Positions 8,088-16,281 of a stretch of DNA of 54,033 nucleotides are shown piece after piece (within the stretch, counting starts at the first letter, position 1; each line of letters starts with the position of its first letter). Position numbers and translations under genes: made by a program. Origin of the DNA: Lachnospiraceae bacterium (lineage in GTDB: Bacteria > Bacillota > Clostridia > Lachnospirales > Lachnospiraceae); assembly GCA_910575155.1 (NCBI GenBank), contig CAJTDX010000022.1:1-54033 (forward strand). The letters are read 5' to 3'. Below the pieces are notes generated by a model, which was not told the DNA's origin, did no database searches, and was given only the letters and a program-made list of their open reading frames with translations.

Positions 8088-8116
8088 ATTATTGGGTTAC
8101 AAGTAACCCCTTGCAA
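8088..8116 (-). promoter_or_regulatory. early phage promoter (Pe-like) with palindromic operator between -35 and -10
   Basis: On the minus strand, TTGCAA (8116-8111) and AATAAT (8093-8088) are 17 bases apart. The 16-base palindrome GGGTTAC-AA-GTAACCC occupies 8094-8109, that is the whole spacer. A protein bound there would block polymerase. The repressor gene on the other strand is the likely source. The promoter is read by consensus only. Confidence 0.72.
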
Positions 8117-8127
8117 GTATAAGTATA

Positions 8128-8166
8128 TCTTCGTATCCGAAGAATGTCAAGGACTTTTTCTTCGGA
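8128..8166. promoter_or_regulatory. candidate repressor operator with TCCGAAGAA / TTCTTCGGA half-sites
   Basis: TCCGAAGAA (8136-8144) and its reverse complement TTCTTCGGA (8158-8166) are separated by 13 bases. Within the first half, TCTTCG-TATC-CGAAGA (8128-8143) is itself an inverted repeat. They lie between the early promoter and the repressor start at 8207, so autoregulation is likely. Which protein binds is unknown. Confidence 0.6.
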
Positions 8167-8206
8167 TGTGATGATTTTTATTCGATTATGCAGAAAGTGA
8201 GGTCTC

Positions 8207-8614
8207 ATGGATATTGGTATGGACAGTATTGGAAACAGAATTAGAGAAAGAAGAAAAGAATTAAGACTTACTCAAACGGACATGCACCGTGAATGTGGTA
8301 TTACCTCCGGAGCACTTAGTCAGATTGAGAACGGAAGCAGAGTCCCTTCTGCCATAGCATTTTTCTCAATTTCACAAGCCTTGAATTGTAGTATGGAGTA
8401 TCTTATGACCGGGGTTTCTTCGGAAATGAAGAATACTGAAATCTTCGGAAACGAAAAAAAGCTTTTAGATGGTTTTCGGGAACTATCTGAAGAAGACCAA
8501 GAGGAGCTCATAGAAATACTTGAAGTAAAGCTCCGTAAATCACAAAAGGCAAGAGGGACAAGTGCAAAATCATCCGGATTGACAGATACAGAAAAGGATA
8601 ACATGGTGGGCTGA
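8207..8614 (+). CDS. prophage repressor, XRE-type helix-turn-helix, 135 aa
   Basis: Only plus-strand gene of the prophage end, divergent from the early operon as Mu c is. Residues 8-62 are an XRE HTH (IRERRKELRLTQTDMHREC with ITSGALSQIENGSRVPS). Residues about 90-110 contain an acidic helix (FRELSEEDQEELIEILEVKL) of the sort used to pair subunits. The tail is polar. It has no visible protease-like domain, so induction would differ from LexA-type repressors. The start at 8207 follows a GAGG site, with two possible ATGs (8207 and 8219). Confidence 0.87.
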   Translation: MDIGMDSIGNRIRERRKELRLTQTDMHRECGITSGALSQIENGSRVPSAIAFFSISQALNCSMEYLMTGVSSEMKNTEIFGNEKKLLDGFRELSEEDQEELIEILEVKLRKSQKARGTSAKSSGLTDTEKDNMVG

Positions 8615-8632
8615 TTTTTTTATGGCTCTTTT

Positions 8633-8648
8633 GGGTTACTTGTCACCC
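8633..8648. repeat. second copy of the operator palindrome, after the repressor gene
   Basis: GGGTTAC-TT-GTCACCC lies 18 bases past the repressor stop and differs from the operator at 8094-8109 in the two centre bases and one arm base. It could be an operator, or a terminator helper because T-rich sequence precedes it. It suggests the repressor gene is framed by two binding sites. Confidence 0.5.
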
Positions 8649-9081
8649 AAAAAACACCACCATTTTGTTACTTTGCCCTTTTAGGAAAATACTTCCCGAA
8701 AAAGAGCCTTTTCCCTTGAAAACAAGCCAAAGTAACAGCCCTCTCTACATTGTTCCATTTTGTTACTTTGTCTTCACCTATTCCGGCTTCCCGGTATCGC
8801 TTGCTGATAACACGGAGTAACGCCCACCTTTTCCATGCGTTACTTCACGAAAAGCCTTAATTTATCGGCTTTTTCAGTCTGCACCAACACATTGACAGCT
8901 CTCAATCAGTAACGCAATAACGCCACGTTACAACGCTTGAGCTATTTTCAGAAGAGGATGGCTGATGTATAATGTTCTTACAACCTAACTTTGAGGTGTT
9001 GTGGAGAGGACAAGTGCTCAAAAACCAAGTAAAACCAATGCTTCCAAGCACTCTCTCCACTTCCCTCCCTTCCAAAGACAC

Positions 9082-9140
9082 AAAAAAAGCATCCGAAACA
9101 GCTTATTCTCAAATTCGCTGTCAAAGATGCTTCATTTTTT
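9082..9140 (+). terminator. stem-loop with T-rich tail in the prophage end
   Basis: AAGCATC (9087-9093) pairs with GATGCTT (9126-9132), with an inner ACAGC/GCTGT pair, and ATTTTTT follows. It could end transcription leaving the repressor gene before it enters host DNA. The stem is imperfect. Confidence 0.4.
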
Positions 9141-9240
9141 CTCTATCAAATTCGCTTTAACCCTTGATTTATCGGGGTTTCCCGTCATTTCCCACCTCTT
9201 CACGGATGGTCTCACGTTGACATGTCCTTTTTGTCAGTTA

Positions 9241-9260
9241 TTCTGTTAGGTTACATTCAC
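9241..9260. other. prophage terminus and predicted 5-base target duplication
   Basis: Plus strand ...TTAGGTTACA ends at 9255, giving minus-strand 5'-TGTAACC, the TG/CA end of Mu-like elements. The next five bases, 9256-9260 (TTCAC, GTGAA in the reading frame of the host gene), should be repeated at the other prophage end. The host gene code changes exactly here. Confidence 0.7.
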
Positions 9261-12200
9261 AACAATGCTCTTAAGCTTTGCAGTATTGTTGAATGCATTG
9301 GCGCCAATGGAAGTTACGTTCTTTCCAATGGTTACCTTCTGCAGTTTCTTATTTCCCTTGAAGGCATTCTTTTCAATGGCTGTTACTTTGAATGTAATAC
9401 CGTCTTTTTTCACAGTGGACAATACTTCAAATTTCTTATTGGTTTTTTTCGACGGTTTTACAAAAGATACCGTACCGCCTTTTTCGGCTGATTTCGTTAT
9501 TTTATAAACCGCGTTTTTATACTTGAAGGTGCTGTTTACTTTTGGAAGCTTCTTTAGTGCATTGATTGCTTTCTGTAAATCAGCCATAGCCGCCTGGATC
9601 GCAGATGCGTTTTCAGCCGCCTGGATTTGCGCGTTAGTCCTTACAGATTTTGCATTGTTATAAGCAGTCTGTAAAGCCTTGAGGGAAGCCGAAGTATAAA
9701 TCCTGGTCTGTTTTAACAGATTTTCAGCTTGCCCGAGTTTCTGATCCATAGCTGCATTTGCATCTAAGAGAGCCTGCTTTTTCTGCGTTACCAGACCGGC
9801 GAACGCCGCCTTCAGCTCATTCAAAGCCTGTGTAAGCTCTGCTTCTGTGGCGTTTGCGTTTTTGGCAACAGCGTCAGCTTTGTCAATTGCCGCTTTTAAA
9901 GCGTCTAAACTTGCTTTGGTATATACAGTTTCTTTTGCCAATTCTGCTCTGGCGCTTGTAAGCTGTGTGGTTATCTGTTCTTTTATCTGTTCCTCCGGAG
10001 TTGGTTCTGGATCTGGTGTTTGGTCCGTCTTTTGCTCCAGTTTGTCGATTGCGCTCTGTAATGCTTTGATGGCGTCGGAAATCTCTTTGTCTGTAGCGTT
10101 TTCTTTGTTTACGATTTCTTCTGCCGCTGCAATTGCTGCCTTTAAATTATCCAAAGATTCTTTCGTATAAACAGAATCTTTAGCAGCTTCCTCTTTAGCA
10201 GCTTTAATCTTGGCTTTAAGGTCAGCTTTTGGATCAGAAGGAGAAGGATCTTCGGGTTTTTTCGCCAGTTGATCTATTGCATCCTGCAGAGCCTGGATGG
10301 CGTCTTTAATTTCTTGTTCTGTGGCATTTTCCTTATTTGCGATCGCCTCGGCGTCTTTAATTGCGGCTTTTAAAGTGTCTAAGGACTCTTTTGTATAAAC
10401 AGAGTCTTTAGCGGCTTCTTCTTTAGCAGCCGTAATCTTAGCGGTAAGCGCAGCCTTGGGATCTTTGTATTCGAGTTCATCAATCGCTTTTTGAAGATTA
10501 TCAATGGCGTCAGTAATTTCTTTGTCTGTAGCGTTTTCTTTATTTGCAATCGCTTCAGCGTCTGCAATTGCTGCATTCAAAGCGTCCAGGGATTCTTTTG
10601 TATAAACAGAATCTTTAGCGGCTTCTGCTTTTGCTGCTACGATGGCGTCAGCAAGTTCTGCTTTTAGATTTCGTTCTGCCTCAAATCCCAGTTTGGCAGC
10701 CGCCATCTTGTCTGTCTGAGAGGTGACAGGCAAAAGACGGACAGTTTTTTCATAAACCTGATAATTTCCGTCTTCATCCGGTCTGGTATGCGGATAAAAT
10801 CCTTCTAATGGAATGTGGTTGAAGAAACCAGTGTTGCTTACGCCTCGCTGCATGGTATCCAGGCACAGGTAAATCTGTTCATCCATTGGTACTTCTGTAG
10901 AATGGCGGATACGTTCAGAGCCATTATACGGATAAGCATATGTGGAAGGATTGAGGTTTTCTGCCTTGACATGCAGTGCGGAGCTTTCCATAACGCCGTC
11001 TGCTGCAACCATCAGACCGTTTCCGTCTGCGTCTGTCAGCGCAATCCAGCGTACGTCCGTGTGGTTTCCGTTTTCCTGTGCGGTGAGCTGTTTGCGGTCA
11101 AACTGCTCGGTGACTGTGCTTTCATAAACGCCGATATCTGCAGCGGTTTTTCTGTCAATATAATTATCTTCCGGTCCGCGCCCAAAGTACTGCAGATTTT
11201 CGTATGCTTTGTCTACCGTCATGCGAAGCCCTACCTTTGGAAGTGCAAATTGTCCGGCGGTTCCTGGTGCAAAATTACTCTTTGGCGTAAAGCTGCTGCT
11301 GATTACAATTTCGCCGCTGCCATAGATATCATATACCAGGCTTTGATCTGCGTCTACAGGAAGCTTTACTTTTAATTCTACGCGGATATGCTTATTATTG
11401 GCGTCTTTTGTAATCTTGGGACTTTCTGCAAGCTCCATGGTATCATTGTCGTTTCTCATTTTGCTGTCATATTTTACCGGAGTGTCGTTATAGTTCTGCG
11501 CTCTCCAGAAGCTTGGAACAGGTCCTTTTTCCAATACGGTTTTGTTGTCAACCTTATAGTTTTTAATGATTCCGCTTGTTTTATCCACTTCCAGAGAATA
11601 TGTTTTGTCCGCTGCCGTGGTTCCTGTAATGGTAAGCGTTGTCTCAGTATCCTCTGCGGAGGTAAATGTTTCCATATCATTGTAATCTAACGGTGTTCTG
11701 GTTTGTTCTTCCGGTGTAAGATCAAACTGCTCATGTGCAATCACATTGTCGTAAGGTACAAGTTCTGTATCCCAGTCTGGTTTTGTCTTATTTGTCACGG
11801 AAAACTCAAGCATGTATACATCGCCGGCTTCGGGCTTTACTTCCGGAAGCTCAATGGTGACGGTTTCTTCAGAGAATTTTGTATTCTCGCCAAAAACAGA
11901 GGCAGGCATTGCCGGTGTAGAAAGTGATACGGTTCCATTTTTGATTTCTTTGTCGTCTTTTTTCAGGCTCCATTGAACGGCATATGCGTCAAGGCTCGTA
12001 TTTTCCAGCTCGTTGGCTACTTTAACTTTGACGGATCCGTCGGTTACTTTTGCATCTGCGTTTTCGAGATAGAAATTTACCTGCTGATGATCGTGGCGCA
12101 TCTGTATGGCCTTTGCACTTGGCGTGCGGTCTGCGTAGAACAATCCGTTTCCGCAGAAGGCGTCTGCGTTGCTGCCTTCATCAATCCAGTCTCCGCCGTA

Positions 12201-15200
12201 GCCCCAGAAGGCGTCTTTGCCTTCTCTCTTGGTGAGAAGCGACTGATCAATCCAGTCCCAGATAAATCCGCCCTGCAGGTTTGCATAGGTACGGTTTAAT
12301 TTCCAGAACTCATTGAATCCACCGAAGGACTGTCCCATTGCATGTGCGTATTCCTGTTGGAAATACGGCATTTTGCGGTTTTTATTCTTGGCATAATTTT
12401 CTACGGCCGATGCTTCTGGATACTGCGTGCTGTGTACGTCTACAATATTTTTACTTCTTGTCTCTTTGCCCCAGGGATCCGCGCCCTTATCTTTTGTATA
12501 CGGATGGTAGTAATTGTCGGATTCACGCTCGTACATACGAAGCCTGCTGGGATCACGGTTTAAAATTGCCATGGAAGCGGCCCAGAAACAATAATCATTA
12601 TTCCAGTCAATCTTTGTATAGGTTGCTTCATTTCCGAAAGACCAGCCGATTACGGAGGTATGGTTTTTCAGAAGTTCAAGCATATTCATATTCCGGTCTA
12701 CAACAGGAGTTACCCATCGGTTGTCGGCGCCTGGAATTGGTACGGAATGATCGCCGTATGCGCCGTAATGAGATTCAACGTTTGCTTCTGCGTAAACATA
12801 AATTCCCAGTTCGTCCGCCAGATCATACAAAAGCTTGTCATTGGGATAGTGAGAAGTACGCACGGCATTTACGTTAAACTGTTTCATCAGTTTCAAATCG
12901 TCGATGATATCCTGCCTGGTTACAGAGCTTCCGGTCTCAAGACTCATATCGTGTCTGTTTACGCCGCGGAAGATCAGTTTCTGTCCGGTAATCTGCATCT
13001 GCTCCTGCTCGTCGTCATTAATGTTAACTTTGTAAATTTCCCGGAATCCCACATGTTCGGCAACCGCCTCTACCACGTTTCCGGCGCTGTCTTTTAATTC
13101 AATGGTCAGCATATACAGATTTGGCGTATCCGGGAACCATTTCTTGGGATTTGTCACCTTGATGGTCGCTGTTTTGCGGTCGCCGAGATTTAATTTTTTC
13201 TCTCCGTCTGAGGCGGCTGCGTCAGGATTGGCTGCGCCGCTGCTGCCGTTGAGTGCGGTGAGGGAATCATAGGTAACCGTATTTGTGCCTACGGCTGCGC
13301 CTTTGTCGTCCAGAAGTTTTACTTCTGCGGTGTAAGAATCATTTCCTGCTGCTTTCTGCAGACTTCTTACATCAATATCAACATTCAGGGTTACATCGCT
13401 GTCTTTATCAGTTCTGTCATCAAATTTCGTCTGTACGAAGAAATCGCGGATTTCCGCCTTTTTATCTTTGGAATACAGATATACGTCGCGCATGATGCCG
13501 CTCTGCTGGATATAATCCTGGTTTTCCAGATAACTGCCGATGGAGAAACGGTATACTTTAAGCGCCAGTGTATTTTTTGTACCTTTTGCATTCAGGTACG
13601 GTGTAATATTGAAATCGTGCGCAGAATGGCTGTCTGCGGAATATCCTACCTGTTTTCCATTAATGTACAGATAGTAAGCTGATTTGACAGCCTGCAGGGA
13701 AATAAATATTTCACGTCCGTCCCAGTTTTCCGGGGTCTCGAACTCGGTTCTGTAATATCCAACCGGATTATAAGTTACGGGAGCCTGAGGGTCGTCGTAA
13801 TCAATATAATTTCCGGCAACGCTTCCCCAGGGATAGATACTGTTGGTATAGATTGCCTCGTCAAAGTATTTGAACGTGCCGTCTTCCTTGCGGTAAGTCT
13901 GCCATGTCTGGGGCACAAATTCTTTTGCAAAATCAGTTTGAGCCGCAGCCGGAAGCGTTTCCTGCAAGTATCCCTTTTTATCTGCCTGATCGGCTTCCTG
14001 TGGATTGCGGACCAGCGCGAAATCCCATGTTGTTTGTGTGAGAAGCTTATAGTAGGAACTTTGTTCCGGTCCAATTTGATCTAAGGCGCTTTTCTCACTT
14101 TCAACAGCCGCAGCCGCGTTTTGATAGGGGATTACGTCTGCGTGGGATGGCTCGCGGTTTACTTCTGCCACAGCAATATCTTTGTACCATTCATTTCCGG
14201 TAAAAACAGGTTCTTCCTCAGTGATGGTGAGTCCGACCGGAACAGAAGTATATGTCTCGCCCTCTACTTTGGCAGAAGCTGTAATTTCAACAGAGCCTGT
14301 TTTTACTCCGGTAATGGTGCTGCCGCTGATACTTGCAATCTCTGGATCGCTGCTGGTATATGTAATTTCATTTGCAAGCGTTTCTCCCATGCCGTTTTTC
14401 AATACGGCTTCGGCTTCTGTCGTAGTTCCTACTTTTAAATATTTGGTTTTTAAATCAAGTGAGATGGTGGCTTTCAGCTCATTCATGATCCAAAGGGATG
14501 AAGAAGCGTCTTCCTCGCACATTTTAATGAGCTTCTGGTTTTCATTATTTTCAGTTCCAATGTATTTACCGGACGCTTTATTTTGCAGACGGTAATGATC
14601 AGAAGAACTGTCTTTTACGATTTTCCATTTCTGTGCGTCGCTTGTTTCGTCAAAATCCTGGATCTGAACGTTTTCTCCTGCCTCGCCGTCTCCTTCTGCC
14701 GCGAGCGCAAGTTCTACCTTACTTGCCGGATGCCAGTATACATATCCGTCTTCTGCGTCGGAAAAGAGCCACATACGTGTTTTGGCAAGGCCGGTGTTCC
14801 ACAGATATAATTCGCTTCCTACAGTTACATTATCTGCTCCCGGCTCGATCAGATATCCTTCGAAGAGCGCGCTGTCGATGCGATATACGCCTTTCCACTG
14901 TTCTGAACGCTGAAATTCAATGATTTCCAGATTCGCAGTCGCTGTTTGGTCTTCAAGCGTTGCCGTAATGGTTACTGTTCCCGGAGCTTTTGCAAGAATA
15001 TTTGTCCCGCTTACGCTTGCAATTGTACCATCGGAACTGGAAACAACAGCTTTTGAAGTGTCTAATTTATTGCCGTTCGCATCGAAACCGTTGACAGAGG
15101 CCGCTACTGTGTCTCCCACCTTGGCTCTGGAGGTGCTCAGATTTAAGGTGAAAGAACTTTCTACCAGAGCAAGCGTCCACGGCTTCGGTGTCTCTGACAG

Positions 15201-15716
15201 GGTAATCTGCGTGTGTTTGTCGGTTGCAGAACTTACATATTTGCCGCCGTTTTTCAGATAAAACTGATTTTCCTGGTTTGCCACTTTTTCCAATATCCAT
15301 TTTTGTTTGGCATTACTTGCGTCTTTGTTATGCATACTGACAACATTGGTATCATCTGCTTCCATAACAAGATCTTTATTCTGTTTACTGATCCAATATA
15401 CAGAGCCGTCGTTGTCCCCTGTCGCCTCAAAGAAAAACATTTCGCAGTCATAGGAAGCGTTAGCGCCCTGTTCCCAGAGCCAGAGCGTATTGCCCTCTGA
15501 AGCGTTGTCTGCTCCCGGAGCCATTCGCTGGGTGGCGTCTTTGGTATTATAAATTCTGTATACTCCCTCTGTTACAGATATTTCTTTTGTTTCGTTTTGC
15601 GCGGTATTGTCTGTCCCAGCTGCCATTACAGAAACTGCGGGCACGTCTAAAATCAGGGAAGCTGCAATACACAGTGAAATTACAGAACGCAGTATAGATC
15701 TTAATTCTTTTTTCAA
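9246..15716 (-). CDS. giant secreted GH2 beta-galactosidase, C-terminus truncated by prophage
   Basis: A 2156-residue exported enzyme that would release terminal beta-galactose from glycans. Order: signal peptide (1-33, ending VMAA); a ricin-like lectin region, a Big_2 domain, a second lectin-like region and another Big_2 (about 45-500); GH2 sugar-binding and Ig-like domains (about 505-880); a TIM barrel with acid/base E1030 (SFGNEAT) and nucleophile E1122 (FQQEYAHAMGQ); a small-chain domain (about 1330-1665); five FIVAR repeats; and the start of a BspA-like leucine-rich domain. The frame ends within prophage DNA (last residues VT are phage-coded), so the natural tail is lost. Start is TTG at 15716 with AAAGGAG upstream. 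Beta-galactosidase is the best call; other GH2 activities are possible. Confidence 0.9.
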   Translation of the reverse strand: MKKELRSILRSVISLCIAASLILDVPAVSVMAAGTDNTAQNETKEISVTEGVYRIYNTKDATQRMAPGADNASEGNTLWLWEQGANASYDCEMFFFEATGDNDGSVYWISKQNKDLVMEADDTNVVSMHNKDASNAKQKWILEKVANQENQFYLKNGGKYVSSATDKHTQITLSETPKPWTLALVESSFTLNLSTSRAKVGDTVAASVNGFDANGNKLDTSKAVVSSSDGTIASVSGTNILAKAPGTVTITATLEDQTATANLEIIEFQRSEQWKGVYRIDSALFEGYLIEPGADNVTVGSELYLWNTGLAKTRMWLFSDAEDGYVYWHPASKVELALAAEGDGEAGENVQIQDFDETSDAQKWKIVKDSSSDHYRLQNKASGKYIGTENNENQKLIKMCEEDASSSLWIMNELKATISLDLKTKYLKVGTTTEAEAVLKNGMGETLANEITYTSSDPEIASISGSTITGVKTGSVEITASAKVEGETYTSVPVGLTITEEEPVFTGNEWYKDIAVAEVNREPSHADVIPYQNAAAAVESEKSALDQIGPEQSSYYKLLTQTTWDFALVRNPQEADQADKKGYLQETLPAAAQTDFAKEFVPQTWQTYRKEDGTFKYFDEAIYTNSIYPWGSVAGNYIDYDDPQAPVTYNPVGYYRTEFETPENWDGREIFISLQAVKSAYYLYINGKQVGYSADSHSAHDFNITPYLNAKGTKNTLALKVYRFSIGSYLENQDYIQQSGIMRDVYLYSKDKKAEIRDFFVQTKFDDRTDKDSDVTLNVDIDVRSLQKAAGNDSYTAEVKLLDDKGAAVGTNTVTYDSLTALNGSSGAANPDAAASDGEKKLNLGDRKTATIKVTNPKKWFPDTPNLYMLTIELKDSAGNVVEAVAEHVGFREIYKVNINDDEQEQMQITGQKLIFRGVNRHDMSLETGSSVTRQDIIDDLKLMKQFNVNAVRTSHYPNDKLLYDLADELGIYVYAEANVESHYGAYGDHSVPIPGADNRWVTPVVDRNMNMLELLKNHTSVIGWSFGNEATYTKIDWNNDYCFWAASMAILNRDPSRLRMYERESDNYYHPYTKDKGADPWGKETRSKNIVDVHSTQYPEASAVENYAKNKNRKMPYFQQEYAHAMGQSFGGFNEFWKLNRTYANLQGGFIWDWIDQSLLTKREGKDAFWGYGGDWIDEGSNADAFCGNGLFYADRTPSAKAIQMRHDHQQVNFYLENADAKVTDGSVKVKVANELENTSLDAYAVQWSLKKDDKEIKNGTVSLSTPAMPASVFGENTKFSEETVTIELPEVKPEAGDVYMLEFSVTNKTKPDWDTELVPYDNVIAHEQFDLTPEEQTRTPLDYNDMETFTSAEDTETTLTITGTTAADKTYSLEVDKTSGIIKNYKVDNKTVLEKGPVPSFWRAQNYNDTPVKYDSKMRNDNDTMELAESPKITKDANNKHIRVELKVKLPVDADQSLVYDIYGSGEIVISSSFTPKSNFAPGTAGQFALPKVGLRMTVDKAYENLQYFGRGPEDNYIDRKTAADIGVYESTVTEQFDRKQLTAQENGNHTDVRWIALTDADGNGLMVAADGVMESSALHVKAENLNPSTYAYPYNGSERIRHSTEVPMDEQIYLCLDTMQRGVSNTGFFNHIPLEGFYPHTRPDEDGNYQVYEKTVRLLPVTSQTDKMAAAKLGFEAERNLKAELADAIVAAKAEAAKDSVYTKESLDALNAAIADAEAIANKENATDKEITDAIDNLQKAIDELEYKDPKAALTAKITAAKEEAAKDSVYTKESLDTLKAAIKDAEAIANKENATEQEIKDAIQALQDAIDQLAKKPEDPSPSDPKADLKAKIKAAKEEAAKDSVYTKESLDNLKAAIAAAEEIVNKENATDKEISDAIKALQSAIDKLEQKTDQTPDPEPTPEEQIKEQITTQLTSARAELAKETVYTKASLDALKAAIDKADAVAKNANATEAELTQALNELKAAFAGLVTQKKQALLDANAAMDQKLGQAENLLKQTRIYTSASLKALQTAYNNAKSVRTNAQIQAAENASAIQAAMADLQKAINALKKLPKVNSTFKYKNAVYKITKSAEKGGTVSFVKPSKKTNKKFEVLSTVKKDGITFKVTAIEKNAFKGNKKLQKVTIGKNVTSIGANAFNNTAKLKSIVVNVT
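9545..10690 (-). repeat. five tandem FIVAR-type repeats in the beta-galactosidase gene
   Basis: Each unit is about 70-80 codons and carries AAKDSVYTKESLD or a close variant, then KENATDKEI and a helix ending in AIDEL. The three copies at about 10140-10665 are nearly identical in DNA, which favours recombination and change of copy number. FIVAR domains are found in cell-wall and sugar-binding proteins as helical spacers. Confidence 0.8.
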
Positions 15717-16080
15717 TTTCTTATGCTCCTTTCAATATTTACTATTGTCTGTAAGTCATAAACATTGTTTATCCTGACATCATGGTTCTCCTCCTTTCCT
15801 GCTGTTTTTTGGAATCTGTTTCCCTTAATGGGGAAATGTTCAGATTCTTTATTCCCGCAAATAATAAGCCAGGCGGCCATGCTTGCATGGACATCTGGCA
15901 AATAGTGCGGGGTCGAATACGCCGCAGCTTTGCCGCAGTGTATTTGACATCCAAAAACGAATTACTGATACAAAAGATCGTTCAGTTGTTTTTATATCAA
16001 TTTATAAGCTTGACGACAAATTGCATGTATTGTTCTGATGGGTAAAGTACATATTTAGTGAAAGCGTATAGTGAAATGTA
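15717..16080 (-). promoter_or_regulatory. long 5' leader of the beta-galactosidase gene
   Basis: From the predicted transcription start near 16079 to the TTG start there are about 360 bases without a gene. Visible items: a perfect palindrome CCATGC-TT-GCATGG (about 15877-15890); a strong AAAGGAGGAG followed by a four-codon mini-ORF (Met-Met-Ser-Gly-stop, near 15783-15769); and TGAAAGCGTATAGT (16059-16072), close to but not matching a catabolite-response element. No known riboswitch is recognised. Confidence 0.4.
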
Positions 16081-16085
16081 ATTTA

Positions 16086-16113
16086 ATTATAGCACTACTT
16101 TGGTAAATTTCAA
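16086..16113 (-). promoter_or_regulatory. promoter of the beta-galactosidase gene
   Basis: Minus strand TTGAAA (16113-16108), 16-base spacer, TATAAT (16091-16086). A good sigma-70/A match and the only one seen in the gap between this gene and the upstream hydrolase terminator. Confidence 0.65.
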
Positions 16114-16214
16114 GCAAAATAGACATAAATCAGATTCATAAGAAACGTTTTTGTACAAAAATACGAGCGATTAAGAGACGGATAAAAGTTGAAAGAATTT
16201 AAAAACAGGAATAA

Positions 16215-16262
16215 AAAAGGAATCCGGCGGATCAAAACATATTCTGCCGGATTCCTTTTTTA
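16215..16262. terminator. strong bidirectional terminator hairpin
   Basis: GGAATCCGGC (16219-16228) pairs with GCCGGATTCC (16246-16255); A-runs on one side and T-runs on the other allow termination in both directions. It follows the NlpC/P60 gene stop at 16282 directly. Confidence 0.88.
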
Positions 16263-16281
16263 AAAAATTGTTTATCGTACT

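Larger units (their letters stand above)
1..9255 (-). mobile_element. Mu-like transposable prophage (left/early end, other end outside window)
   Basis: Gene order from 9255 leftwards copies the early end of phage Mu: terminus, repressor pointing toward the terminus, control region, early genes, small HTH gene, DDE transposase, AAA+ ATPase, gp16-like protein. The terminus is placed at 9255 because the minus strand starts 5'-TG there, the host beta-galactosidase reading frame runs smoothly up to that point, and the frame stops a few bases into the phage. Late head and tail genes are not in view. The boundary is an inference from sequence; the family assignment is strong. Confidence 0.88.
8633..9255. 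repeat. GTTAC repeat cluster at the prophage end (putative transposase binding sites)
   Basis: There is no credible gene between 8615 and 9245. The stretch holds nine GTTAC/GTAAC cores: about 8635, 8668, 8732, 8762, 8817, 8839, 8909, 8927 and 9251. The 16-base repeat CCATTTTGTTACTTTG occurs at 8660-8675 and 8755-8770, with an inverted match at 8727-8737. Mu ends carry several copies of the transposase site, so these are the natural candidates. Confidence 0.6.

Noticed and set aside
8972-9249. Overlapping small plus-strand frames at the prophage end
   Set aside because: No good ribosome site, low-complexity translation; the area is better explained by repeats and a terminator.
9545-10690. Regular repeats as a CRISPR array
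   Set aside because: They are in-frame protein repeats of 200-230 bases, without short spacers.
12338-12877. Long plus-strand frames inside the beta-galactosidase gene
   Set aside because: They are shadows of the GH2 coding frame, which has full catalytic motifs.
15713-15954. Two overlapping minus-strand frames of about 61 residues in the beta-galactosidase leader
   Set aside because: Frames overlap each other and the gene start, with no ribosome site; the sequence is palindromic and repeat-like.
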